A stretch of DNA of 14,438 nucleotides from an uncultured bacterium (GCA_938092125.1 CALKMQ010000135.1:1-14438); one strand, 5' to 3'; counted from the first letter of the stretch, positions 1 to 7,362 are shown. Program-made: numbers and translations. The notes: a model not told the origin generated them from the sequence alone.

Positions 1-1
1 A

Positions 2-670
2 TATCAAGGCACATTTTTACCCGGTTATGAAAACATTCAAACACCAAGCACTGATATTTCTACTGGTATTATTCACATTGATCATATCGTTGGAAACCAA
101 CCGGGTGGTGATATGAAAAAGGTTTGTAGATTTTATGAAAAAATTTTTGGTTGGCATCGATTTTGGTCTGTTGATGATAAAGACGTTTCTACAAAATATA
201 GTTCACTTAGGTCTATTGTAATGTCAAATGAAAATGAAAAGGTAAAAATGCCCATTAATGAACCTGCAAATGGTTTGAAAAAGTCCCAAATCCAAGAGTA
301 CATCGACTTTTACAATGGCCCAGGAGTTCAGCATATCGCAATGTCCACAAAAGATATAATTAGTACTGTAAAAAAATTAAAATCAAATGGAGTTCAATTT
401 CTCCCTACACCTAAATCTTATTATAAAGACTTATCAAACAGAATAGATGATATCCAAGAAGACCTGGATGAAATAGCTAGATTAGGGATTTTAGTAGACA
501 TCGATGAAAAAGGATATATGCTACAAATATTTACGAAACCAATACAAGATCGCCCAACCTTATTTTATGAAATAATTCAAAGAAAAGGTTCTAACAGTTT
601 TGGGAAAGGAAACTTTAAAGCATTATTTGAGTCAATTGAAAGAGAACAAAGCCAACGAGGAAATCTTTAA
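2..670 (+). CDS. hpd: 4-hydroxyphenylpyruvate dioxygenase, 5'-truncated by window edge
   Basis: This enzyme converts 4-hydroxyphenylpyruvate to homogentisate using Fe(II) and O2, the second step of tyrosine breakdown in the cytoplasm. The frame is open from base 2, so the gene starts upstream; an internal ATG at 113 is not the start. The 222 visible residues are the C-terminal catalytic half of the usual ~350-380. All three iron ligands expected for the family are present: His28 in IDHIVGN (bases 83-85), His111 in GVQHIAM (332-334) and Glu190 in FYEIIQR (569-571). Other hallmarks are HRFWSVDD, KMPINEPA, KSQIQEY, LQIFTKP and the C-terminal GNFKALFE helix. The stop lies 4 bases before the fumarylacetoacetase-like start, so the genes are probably cotranscribed. 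I am very sure of the family. Confidence 0.97.
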   Translation, partial: YQGTFLPGYENIQTPSTDISTGIIHIDHIVGNQPGGDMKKVCRFYEKIFGWHRFWSVDDKDVSTKYSSLRSIVMSNENEKVKMPINEPANGLKKSQIQEYIDFYNGPGVQHIAMSTKDIISTVKKLKSNGVQFLPTPKSYYKDLSNRIDDIQEDLDEIARLGILVDIDEKGYMLQIFTKPIQDRPTLFYEIIQRKGSNSFGKGNFKALFESIEREQSQRGNL

Positions 671-674
671 TCTA

Positions 675-1640
675 ATGAAATTATTAACTTATAAAGAACA
701 ATTAAACTCAGAATGTCTTTTTGGATTTAAAATGGGTGACAGTATAATTAACATTTATAATTCTTCTAAGTTCATCAATGAAAAACTCAAAGATGAAAAA
801 TTTTTATCTATACCACGATCGTTAAAAAGTACGCTTCATGAATGGGATAAGAATTTTTTATTACTCAAAGAATTAGAGGCCAAAGTAAAGCAACTAGACC
901 ACAATGAATTCTCTCTCAAAGAATCCGAGGCAATTATTCTACCACCAGTTCCCAATCCACCTGCTTTTAGAGACTTTTATGCATTTGAACAACATGTTCG
1001 TGCTGCAAGAAGACTCAGAGGGTTAGAAATGAACCCAGATTGGTATAAATTAGCTATATTTTATTTTTCAAACCCAAACTGTTGTTTTGGACATAATCAA
1101 GACATTCCATACCCACTTGAAACGACTGAACTTGATTATGAATTAGAATTTGCAATTGTTATTGGAAATGGTGGTTCTAATATTAAAGCAGAAAATGCAA
1201 AAAGTGTCATCGCTGGTTATACAATTTTAAATGACTGGTCTTCTAGAAACCTCCAAAGAGAAGAAATGCCTATGAGTCTTGGCCCAGCCAAAGGTAAGGA
1301 CTTTGCTTCAAGTTTTGGTCCTTATATGGTTACTCCAGATGAAATTGAAAATGATTGGGATAGAAAAGGAAAACTGCATTTAAGAATGACCTGTCATGTA
1401 AATGGCAAACTCATTTCAGATGGGAATACAAATGATCTTTATCACTCTTTTGGTGATATGATTGAACGTGCAAGTATGAACACAAAAGTCATTCCTGGAG
1501 AATACATCGGTTCTGGAACGGTTGGTACTGGATGTATCCTAGAATTACGACCTGAAAATACAGGTGGATGGATAAAAAAAGGTGACACAGTTACATTGGA
1601 AATTGAAAAACTAGGAATTTTAGAAAATAAAATTATATAA
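675..1640 (+). CDS. Fumarylacetoacetate hydrolase family protein
   Basis: It probably cleaves fumarylacetoacetate to fumarate and acetoacetate, the last step of the homogentisate route; the operon supports this substrate. I chose the ATG at 675 (321 aa), because MKLLTYK matches the usual family start and it follows the hpd stop by 4 bases. The in-frame ATG at 600 would add 25 residues lying inside hpd. Catalytic-fold residues, numbered from 675, are the DFYAFEQH block (Asp100, His107), the metal-binding DYELEF (Glu156, Glu158) and NDW (Asp187). KGKDFASSFGP and the GSGTVGTGCILEL strand near the C terminus are also typical. The length fits the short bacterial form rather than the ~420-residue animal enzyme. 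Related FAH-fold hydrolases act on other 2-keto acids, so the exact substrate is inferred from context. Confidence 0.9.
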   Translation: MKLLTYKEQLNSECLFGFKMGDSIINIYNSSKFINEKLKDEKFLSIPRSLKSTLHEWDKNFLLLKELEAKVKQLDHNEFSLKESEAIILPPVPNPPAFRDFYAFEQHVRAARRLRGLEMNPDWYKLAIFYFSNPNCCFGHNQDIPYPLETTELDYELEFAIVIGNGGSNIKAENAKSVIAGYTILNDWSSRNLQREEMPMSLGPAKGKDFASSFGPYMVTPDEIENDWDRKGKLHLRMTCHVNGKLISDGNTNDLYHSFGDMIERASMNTKVIPGEYIGSGTVGTGCILELRPENTGGWIKKGDTVTLEIEKLGILENKII

Positions 1641-1646
1641 CTAATT

Positions 1647-2792
1647 ATGCCTTTTTATCAAAAACGCGGAGAAATACCACAAAAAAAACACACTGAATTC
1701 AGAGATGGCAATAAAAATCTTTTTTGGGAAGAGCTAATTAGCAGAAATGGTTTTAGCCACATGTACTCAAATGTATATCATATAAATCCACCAACTGCAG
1801 TAAAAAACTTAGGTTCTAAAACCAAAAACGAAATCCATGTAATTGAAAAAATAAATAAACATTATCATTTAAAAACATCAAATATACAAAGTGAAGGAAA
1901 TGCTATATCTGCTCGAAAAACACTATTCATGAATACTGATTTAGTAATTTCCAAATGTCATGTAGATAGATCAATGGACACTCTTTATAAAAATGCTTAT
2001 GCTGACGAATTATTGTTTATTAGTTCTGGCGAGGGGACTTTACAAACAAATTTTGGGAGTTTTGATATAGTATATGGAGATTATGTAGTTATTCCAAGAG
2101 GCGTAATATGGAAAATGAAAATTAATTCTCCATTAAAAATATTAGTCATTGAATCAAAAGAGCCAATTGAAACACCTGAACGCTACAGAAATAAATTCGG
2201 TCAACTATTAGAGCATTCACCATTTACAGAGCGAGATATTATAACACCTCAACATGACGAACCGTCCTTAGAAAAAAATACTTTAATTGATGTTAAGTAC
2301 GGAGAATGTTTTCAATCTTATGAATATCAACATCACCCTTTTGATATAATTGGCTGGGATGGATATTATTATCCTTGGAAACTAAACATTAAAGACTTCA
2401 TGCCAATTACCGGAAAAGTTCATCAACCTCCTCCTGTTCATCAAACGTTTCAATCTAAGGGCTTCGTTGTTTGTTCTTTTGTACCTAGAATATATGATTA
2501 CCATAAAAATGCAATACCCGCTCCTTACGCTCATAGCAATGTAGACTCCGAAGAGATTATATATTATGTTGAGGGAGAGTTCATGAGTAGAAAAGGTGTC
2601 GAACCAGAATCGATAACTTATCATCCTATGGGCTTAACACACGGACCACAGCCAGGGAAAATCGAAGAATCTATTGGAGCAAAAGAGACTAAAGAGTTTG
2701 CTGTTATGATAGATACTTTTAAACCAGTAACCTTGACAACTGATTCGCAAAAAATAGAAGATGAAAAATATATATATTCTTGGAATTCTTAA
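1647..2792 (+). CDS. hmgA: Homogentisate 1,2-dioxygenase
   Basis: This non-heme iron enzyme opens the ring of homogentisate to give maleylacetoacetate in the cytoplasm. The 381-residue protein is two cupin halves. It starts MPFYQKRGEIP and contains the conserved NPPTAVKNLG segment near residue 50. The iron ligands are visible in the C-terminal cupin: His296 in YAHSNVDSEE, Glu302 six residues later and His332 in GLTHGPQPG. This spacing (+6 and +36) is the same as His335/Glu341/His371 of the human enzyme. The start is 6 bases after the preceding stop and the next gene begins 3 bases after its own stop, consistent with one transcript. I see no Shine-Dalgarno motif before the ATG. It is shorter than the ~430-residue proteobacterial and animal enzymes, matching a compact bacterial subgroup. 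Confidence 0.95.
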   Translation: MPFYQKRGEIPQKKHTEFRDGNKNLFWEELISRNGFSHMYSNVYHINPPTAVKNLGSKTKNEIHVIEKINKHYHLKTSNIQSEGNAISARKTLFMNTDLVISKCHVDRSMDTLYKNAYADELLFISSGEGTLQTNFGSFDIVYGDYVVIPRGVIWKMKINSPLKILVIESKEPIETPERYRNKFGQLLEHSPFTERDIITPQHDEPSLEKNTLIDVKYGECFQSYEYQHHPFDIIGWDGYYYPWKLNIKDFMPITGKVHQPPPVHQTFQSKGFVVCSFVPRIYDYHKNAIPAPYAHSNVDSEEIIYYVEGEFMSRKGVEPESITYHPMGLTHGPQPGKIEESIGAKETKEFAVMIDTFKPVTLTTDSQKIEDEKYIYSWNS

Positions 2793-2795
2793 CTT

Positions 2796-3419
2796 ATGAT
2801 TTATGACCCAGATAAGATAACATTTCAGGAAACACATAAGCTGATGATTGGATCAATTGTCCCAAGACCAATTGCGTTTGTAGGTACAACTAGTTTAAAA
2901 AAAGTTGATAACATTGCACCTTTCTCATACTTTAACGGTGTTTGTTCTAATCCACCAACCGTCATGTTTGCACCTGCTCGAAGAGGGTGGGATGGAAAAG
3001 AAAAAGATACTTTAGTCAATATAAGAGACACAAAAGAGTTTACGGTCAATATAGTTTCTGAGTCATTTGCTGAGCAAATGGTTGAATGCTCAACAGATTA
3101 TGATAGCAATGTTAATGAATTTGAGATTTCTGGTTTAGGTACCTCAAAATCAAAAAAAATTATTCCCCCGATACTGAAAGAAGCAAAAATAAGTCTTGAA
3201 TGTAATCTAAATCAAATCGTTGAGATAGGGGATGGGAGTGCAGGTAGTGGATTTATTGTCATTGGTAGCATTGTATTGTTCCATATAGAAGATAGTATAA
3301 TATCCAATAATAAAATCGATATTGAAAAATTAGAACCTATTGGGAGATTAGCAGGTGACTGGTATACACGACCTACTGATAATTTTCAAATAACTAGAAA
3401 AATTAAACCTAAAAAGTAA
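2796..3419 (+). CDS. Flavin reductase-fold (FMN-binding split barrel) protein in the tyrosine operon
   Basis: The 207-residue protein belongs to the flavin reductase-like/DIM6-NTAB family, which binds FMN in a split beta-barrel. Family signatures are the early block GSIVPRPIAFVGT (residues 19-31), then NIAPFSYFNGVCSNPP and the phosphate-side segment around TLVNIRDTKEFTVNIV. The C terminus has EPIGRLAGDWYTR, common in this subgroup. It starts 3 bases after hmgA, so it is very likely cotranscribed with the homogentisate genes. No homogentisate-pathway step is known to need this fold. It could supply reduced flavin to a monooxygenase elsewhere, protect or reduce an intermediate, or act on a side product. 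The family call is firm; the role is unknown. Confidence 0.85.
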   Translation: MIYDPDKITFQETHKLMIGSIVPRPIAFVGTTSLKKVDNIAPFSYFNGVCSNPPTVMFAPARRGWDGKEKDTLVNIRDTKEFTVNIVSESFAEQMVECSTDYDSNVNEFEISGLGTSKSKKIIPPILKEAKISLECNLNQIVEIGDGSAGSGFIVIGSIVLFHIEDSIISNNKIDIEKLEPIGRLAGDWYTRPTDNFQITRKIKPKK

Positions 3420-3441
3420 TCTTAATTACGGTATTTATTTT

Positions 3442-3447
3442 TATAAT
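3442..3447 (+). promoter_or_regulatory. Candidate -10 element (TATAAT) before the ANL-like gene
   Basis: A perfect TATAAT lies in the 42-base gap, 14 bases before the ATG at 3462. No good -35 hexamer is seen at normal spacing, and AT-rich DNA gives such matches by chance. It is offered only because this is the one gap of any size inside the + strand cluster, so the last gene may have its own promoter. Confidence 0.25.
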
Positions 3448-3461
3448 CTCTCCTCAATAAC

Positions 3462-4382
3462 ATGAATCCACAAACTCAGTTATACAGTGCGCAAACGATT
3501 GGTAATATAGAGCCCATAGAATACATGATCCCTTACCCCGGCACTCAAGCAATTATCGAGGGTCAAATAATTAAATATGGAGATAAAAGTATTTTTAGTG
3601 ATTATAATCTTAAAAATATTGAATTTTACGAACTCATTCAAAAAATGGCTAATTGGCTAACCGAGCAAGGTATTAATCCAAAAGACAATGTTGTAATTGA
3701 AGAAAATTCATCTTTGCAGTCATTATTGTTACTTTATGGTCTTTGGCACATGGGAGCAAAAGGTGTATTTCTTGAAAACAGTAATGTTAAAATAAATAAA
3801 AAGTTAAACGCGAAAAGAATAAATTTTGAAATTGATTTTCAAAAAAATTTAAAGTCATACCCCTCAGTTTTTATTCCGAAATACAAAGCTTTGTTAGATG
3901 AAACCGCCATCATTATGATAACAGTGGATAAAAGTATTTTTTTATCACACTACAGCTTGCTTGTTAATGCAAATAGTATACAAAAAGCGTTGGACCTAAA
4001 ATCCGGCATGAATTTTTATTGTGACTTAAAAGCGAACTCGACTTTTTGGGTCGTTATTTGTGCAATTTTACCTATTTATACTATGTGCCCATTTACAAAA
4101 AAAGACCCTCAGTACACATTTACTTATGATGATATAAGTCAAAAACGAGGCTACCGATTACGTAAAGATTTGGGAAACATTGAAGATTTTAAAGCAAACG
4201 ACATCGCACTTTGTAAAGAGAATAGCGCTGTGTTAGCAGTTAAAAATAATCCAATTCATCTTACAGATTTTGTAGTCAAAGAAAATGAGCTTTGGATTAA
4301 AGGCCACTCTCTAATGAGTGGTTATTTAGAAAAAGAACTAATGTCATTCAAAGATAACTATCTAATTATCAATAATCTATAG
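3462..4382 (+). CDS. Short degenerate ANL-superfamily (acyl-CoA synthetase-like) protein, probably not an active ligase
   Basis: The 306-residue protein resembles the N-terminal domain of AMP-forming acyl-CoA synthetases, which usually have about 500 residues or more. Similarity is scattered but collinear. Residues 53-80 look like the family's early helix plus the NVVIEENS strand. Residues 149-173 align with the ATP-loop region: LSHYSLLVNANS is retained, but the Gly/Ser/Thr-rich TSGTTGxPKG loop is replaced by ITVDKSIF. Residues 276-292 (ELWIKGHSLMSGYLEKE) match the segment just before the TGD motif. The protein then stops, so the TGD aspartate, hinge and C-terminal lysine domain are missing, and no YGxTE motif is seen. 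It follows the tyrosine operon by 42 bases and its stop is 3 bases from the convergent peroxiredoxin stop. The frame is intact over 921 bases, so it may be a selected pseudoenzyme; a decaying gene is the alternative. Confidence 0.6.
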   Translation: MNPQTQLYSAQTIGNIEPIEYMIPYPGTQAIIEGQIIKYGDKSIFSDYNLKNIEFYELIQKMANWLTEQGINPKDNVVIEENSSLQSLLLLYGLWHMGAKGVFLENSNVKINKKLNAKRINFEIDFQKNLKSYPSVFIPKYKALLDETAIIMITVDKSIFLSHYSLLVNANSIQKALDLKSGMNFYCDLKANSTFWVVICAILPIYTMCPFTKKDPQYTFTYDDISQKRGYRLRKDLGNIEDFKANDIALCKENSAVLAVKNNPIHLTDFVVKENELWIKGHSLMSGYLEKELMSFKDNYLIINNL

Positions 4383-4385
4383 TCA

Positions 4386-4841
4386 TCAAACTAAGTCTTT
4401 TAAAACCTCAGCAGCATGAGTTTTAGGGCTAACTTTTTCATAAACTTTTTCTATTTTACTATTTTCATCAATCAAATAAGCTATTCTAAGAATTCCTTCA
4501 TATTCTCTACCATACATTTTTTTTAACCCTATTGCTTCGTATGATTTTATTGCTTCTTTATCAGGATCAGATAATAATTGAAATGGAAACTCTTGTTTAC
4601 TACAAAAATTCTTTTGAGCTTTTATTGAATCAGCACTCATTCCAAGCACTACTGTATTATGTTTTTCAAAACTCTTGAACTCATCCCGGAGCCCTTGACC
4701 TTGAATAGTTCAGCCAGGTGTACTTGCTTTTGGGTAGAACCAAAGTAAAACTTTTTGACCTTCAAAATCTTTTATATTTACTGTATTACCATCCTGGTCA
4801 TTTAATTGAAATTCAGGAGCGCTGGATCCAATAGATAACAT
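4386..4841 (-). CDS. bcp: Selenocysteine-containing Bcp/PrxQ-type peroxiredoxin (UGA at position 44 read as Sec)
   Basis: Thiol peroxidases of the Bcp/PrxQ family reduce hydrogen peroxide and organic hydroperoxides in the cytoplasm. The ATG at 4841 opens a frame interrupted only by TGA at 4712-4710, then continues to a TGA stop at 4388-4386. With read-through the protein has 151 residues, close to the 156 of E. coli Bcp. The TGA falls exactly on the peroxidatic cysteine: YPKASTPG-U44-TIQGQGLRD against the family's PxxxTxxC. Both flanks are well conserved, including LLSDPD, GREYEGILRIAYLID and the C-terminal helix, so it does not look decayed. The resolving Cys five residues on is Gln49; Cys80 (NFCSKQEF), 36 residues after U44, is at the alpha-3 resolving position known in Xanthomonas-type PrxQ. 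A non-selenoprotein reading would leave an 87-residue fragment without the active site. It starts 56 bases after the membrane enzyme gene on the same strand. Confidence 0.85.
4677..4694 (-). promoter_or_regulatory. Candidate bacterial SECIS element
   Basis: The mRNA just after the UGA can fold as GGGCUC-CGGGAU-GAGUUC: six pairs (two of them G-U) with a six-base loop that has G at its second position. The loop begins 21 bases after the UGA, within the range for bacterial SECIS elements, which lie in the coding sequence and are bound by SelB. A competing longer fold pairs UGAACU at the UGA itself (4712-4707) with AGUUCA (4681-4676), plus AUUC with GGAU. Folding was done by eye, without energies. 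Confidence 0.55.
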
Positions 4842-4897
4842 TTAAACCTGCCTTAATTGATTATTTATAAACTTCATATATAATAGAATATATAAAA

Positions 4898-6889
4898 TTA
4901 ATTGTTATTGTGATATAACATATACTTTGAGGTGTGATAAATGGCATCAGCTATTTTCTTTAATGAGTCTGCCTCATTAGAAAAAATGCTTCTAACGTTT
5001 TTTATAGGATCTTTATCTAAAATATTATGCAGTTCATATCCAGATCCATCACGAAAGACTCTTAAATAAAATTGGTCATCTATCACTCCATAACTAGTTG
5101 GGTTCATTTTTTTATTTACTAAGAATGCAAGATTATTATCAGATATTAAAAGATCTCTTCCAATCGTCTTATTCATATATGGTATTTTACAGAGTCCTGC
5201 GATTGTAGGTATCAAATCAGATAACCCCGATGCACGGTTAATTATTTGTGGATTTTGAATTATCTTTGGGGAAAAAATTATTAATGGAACATTATATGAT
5301 CTTAATTTAAGTTCATAATCTTCAAGACCCATATGCTTTGCTTGAGGGTCAGCTGTGCCGTGGTCCCCAAATAAGACAAATATAGTATTTTCATAATAGG
5401 ACGACTCTTCTGCTAAATCAAAAAACTTGCCTATTGAATGATCTAAAAGTCTCATTGCATTAAACTGCTCGATGGATTTAAATCCGGCTTTGGTAAGACT
5501 TTTTTTCTTTATACTTTTTGTGATAAAACCATCATTGTCATCTGGTATTGTATAGGGCCGATGATTACCGGCTGTTTGAATGATTATAAAACTTGGTTTG
5601 GATGAATCTTTTTTATTTTTGAGTATATTGTCCGCTTCTTTGAACAAATCTAAATCAGATACTCCCCAAACGTCCACTCGCGGTCGATTTATATCATCCA
5701 TTTCGATTAGCTTCATTTCTTTTATGTTATAAGATACTAAGCTTCTAATATTAGCCCAGCTCGCACTTCCGCCTATCATATAATATTTATCATAATCTTC
5801 AAATTCTGAAATAATACTATATTGATCTCTAATAATAGGATTCCTTGATGACGTTCTTCTCGCAACATCTGGAATTCCCGTAAGCATCGTAAAAACAGAT
5901 CTAGAGGTACTAACCCATGGTATATAAAATTTTGAAAAATATAACCCATTGGACGAAAGACTATCAAGAAAAGGAGTCGCATTTAACGGATTCCCAGCAA
6001 TACCCAACCTATTTAAACCAACTGATTCCATAAATATTATCACAACATTAGGATGATTGCTCATTTTTATACTTGGTTCAATCTCCCTAACATAGTTTAA
6101 ATTATTTATATCTGGGTTATTCGTTCCTAAATAATTTGAAATAATAGGATATGATTCCTCTACTTTATCTATTTCAAAATCAGCTTCTTGAAAAGTTGTT
6201 GTATCATAAAAATATAAAATAGGATTTAACGCTAAGGCGGAAATGAAAGCACTCCTGCTAAAAAACGCATCGCTCCACAATAACATATATTGAGAAAGCG
6301 TGCCCCAAAAACCAAATATATATATGAAAAAACAAAATATAAGTTGAAAGGCTTTCTGATATTTAGTTTGAAAACCTTTCTTCTTTTTTAATGTTACACC
6401 TATTAACCAGTTGTGAATTTTAATAAAAAGTGCACATATTATTAGTACGAGTAATAACAACCGTATGACCGGATAGGATTCCCATATCATCCCTAATGAT
6501 ATAGTAAAATTTTCTAATAACGTAAAAACGGTTATATCAATTCTTTGCTGAGTATAACCATAGGTCGCAAAATCAAAAATGTAAAAAAAAATTGCTGATG
6601 TTAATACTAATGAGTAAGTCCAATTTGCAGCAAAAACTGTATAAGAAAACCTCCAATATTTTACTATAGGAGCAATAGTAATAATCAAACAGGGTAATGA
6701 CAAAAGGATAGATAGCCTCAAATCAAACCTAGTACCAATCCAAAAGCTTTTTAAAATGTCTATTAAACTGGAAGGCTCATAAAAAACAAAGAAAAAAGAA
6801 AAACGTAGAACTATAAATAAAGACCAAGATAAAATTGTAATACCAAATAAATATTTTAGCCTTCTAGAAATATTTACAATATTTATCAA
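4898..6889 (-). CDS. LTA synthase-like membrane phosphoglycerol/phosphoethanolamine transferase (sulfatase fold)
   Basis: The 663-residue inner-membrane protein has about five hydrophobic helices in residues 10-205 and then an extracytoplasmic alkaline-phosphatase/sulfatase-fold domain (about 279-600). This is the layout of LtaS and OpgB/MdoB enzymes, which move phosphoglycerol-type head groups from lipids onto glycans or lipids. Visible catalytic residues are Glu288 in FMESVG, the likely nucleophile Thr328 in STSRS, His443 in GNHRPY and Asp509-His510 in FGDHG. The start is TTG at 6889, chosen because it overlaps the nudix stop as TTGA and no ATG lies nearby. In a Gram-negative cell, teichoic acid is unlikely; a periplasmic glucan, lipopolysaccharide or lipid is a better guess. 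True sulfatase activity is unlikely because the Cys/Ser-x-Pro-x-Arg signature is absent. The acceptor is unknown. Confidence 0.85.
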   Translation of the reverse strand: MINIVNISRRLKYLFGITILSWSLFIVLRFSFFFVFYEPSSLIDILKSFWIGTRFDLRLSILLSLPCLIITIAPIVKYWRFSYTVFAANWTYSLVLTSAIFFYIFDFATYGYTQQRIDITVFTLLENFTISLGMIWESYPVIRLLLLVLIICALFIKIHNWLIGVTLKKKKGFQTKYQKAFQLIFCFFIYIFGFWGTLSQYMLLWSDAFFSRSAFISALALNPILYFYDTTTFQEADFEIDKVEESYPIISNYLGTNNPDINNLNYVREIEPSIKMSNHPNVVIIFMESVGLNRLGIAGNPLNATPFLDSLSSNGLYFSKFYIPWVSTSRSVFTMLTGIPDVARRTSSRNPIIRDQYSIISEFEDYDKYYMIGGSASWANIRSLVSYNIKEMKLIEMDDINRPRVDVWGVSDLDLFKEADNILKNKKDSSKPSFIIIQTAGNHRPYTIPDDNDGFITKSIKKKSLTKAGFKSIEQFNAMRLLDHSIGKFFDLAEESSYYENTIFVLFGDHGTADPQAKHMGLEDYELKLRSYNVPLIIFSPKIIQNPQIINRASGLSDLIPTIAGLCKIPYMNKTIGRDLLISDNNLAFLVNKKMNPTSYGVIDDQFYLRVFRDGSGYELHNILDKDPIKNVRSIFSNEADSLKKIADAIYHTSKYMLYHNNN

Positions 6890-7362
6890 AGCACTTTATC
6901 GGAAAGATTAATTCCTGACCACTTCATTCTGTCATCATTAGATATAATCATGTCATTAATTACATTAATCCCTTTTTTTTGTCCATTCCAGACTAAATGA
7001 GATAAAGCTATTTCAAATTCGACCCATTTAAACTCGCAATGTTCGCTTGATAACGATACATCATCCGAGTCAACTTCAATGCCAAAAACAGGAACAAAAT
7101 TAATTCGATCTCTATGCTTTTCATAAAAGCTACTTAAATGATCAGCTATGAACATGGTAACAGGATTTAAATTTGTTTCTTCTTTGAGCTCTCTGATTGC
7201 TGTTTCCCAGGCTTCTTCGCCTTTTTCAATTTTACCGGCTACTCCTTGCCAAAAGTGCTCATAAATTTTTGTTTTTGCGCGTTTTAAAATTAAATACTTT
7301 ATCCCTTTAGGGGTTTTTCTATAGACGTAAGCATCTATGACTCGAGTTTCCATTTTGGCCAT
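6886..7362 (-). CDS. Nudix hydrolase, NudB-like
   Basis: Nudix enzymes hydrolyse nucleoside diphosphates linked to another group, using Mg2+. The 158-residue protein has a nearly complete Nudix box at residues 43-65: G43, E49, then R57-E58-L-K-E61-E62, with Asn64 where Gly is usual. FWQGVAG just before the box, and the late SSEHCEFKWVEFEIALSHLVWNGQKKGI segment, resemble the layout of NudB, the dihydroneopterin triphosphate pyrophosphatase of folate synthesis (about 150 aa). A dNTP or other house-cleaning substrate is equally possible. The ATG overlaps the tgt stop by one base (TAATG) and its own TGA stop overlaps the TTG start of the next gene, so translation is likely coupled. The family call is firm; the substrate is open. 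Confidence 0.88.
   Translation of the reverse strand: MAKMETRVIDAYVYRKTPKGIKYLILKRAKTKIYEHFWQGVAGKIEKGEEAWETAIRELKEETNLNPVTMFIADHLSSFYEKHRDRINFVPVFGIEVDSDDVSLSSEHCEFKWVEFEIALSHLVWNGQKKGINVINDMIISNDDRMKWSGINLSDKVL

Noticed and set aside
600..674. N-terminal extension of the fumarylacetoacetase-family protein from ATG 600
   Set aside because: These 25 codons lie within the conserved C-terminal helix of hpd in another frame, and the family start matches ATG 675.
1679..1688. Poly-A run near the start of hmgA as a frameshift or slippage site
   Set aside because: The hmgA frame is continuous and complete on both sides; A-runs are common in this AT-rich DNA.
2382..3049. Minus-strand open frames opposite hmgA and the flavin-reductase gene
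   Set aside because: They are antisense to strongly conserved proteins and show no recognisable domain.
4386..4649. A separate 87-residue protein, or a peroxiredoxin pseudogene with a nonsense mutation
   Set aside because: The upstream 64 codons to ATG 4841 are in the same frame and fully conserved, and the only stop is at the catalytic cysteine codon. The fragment alone would lack the active site. Selenocysteine explains it better.
4842..4897. AT palindrome (TATATAATAGAATATATA) as an operator before the peroxiredoxin gene
   Set aside because: It is purely A/T-rich and the symmetry is imperfect; chance matches are likely in this composition.
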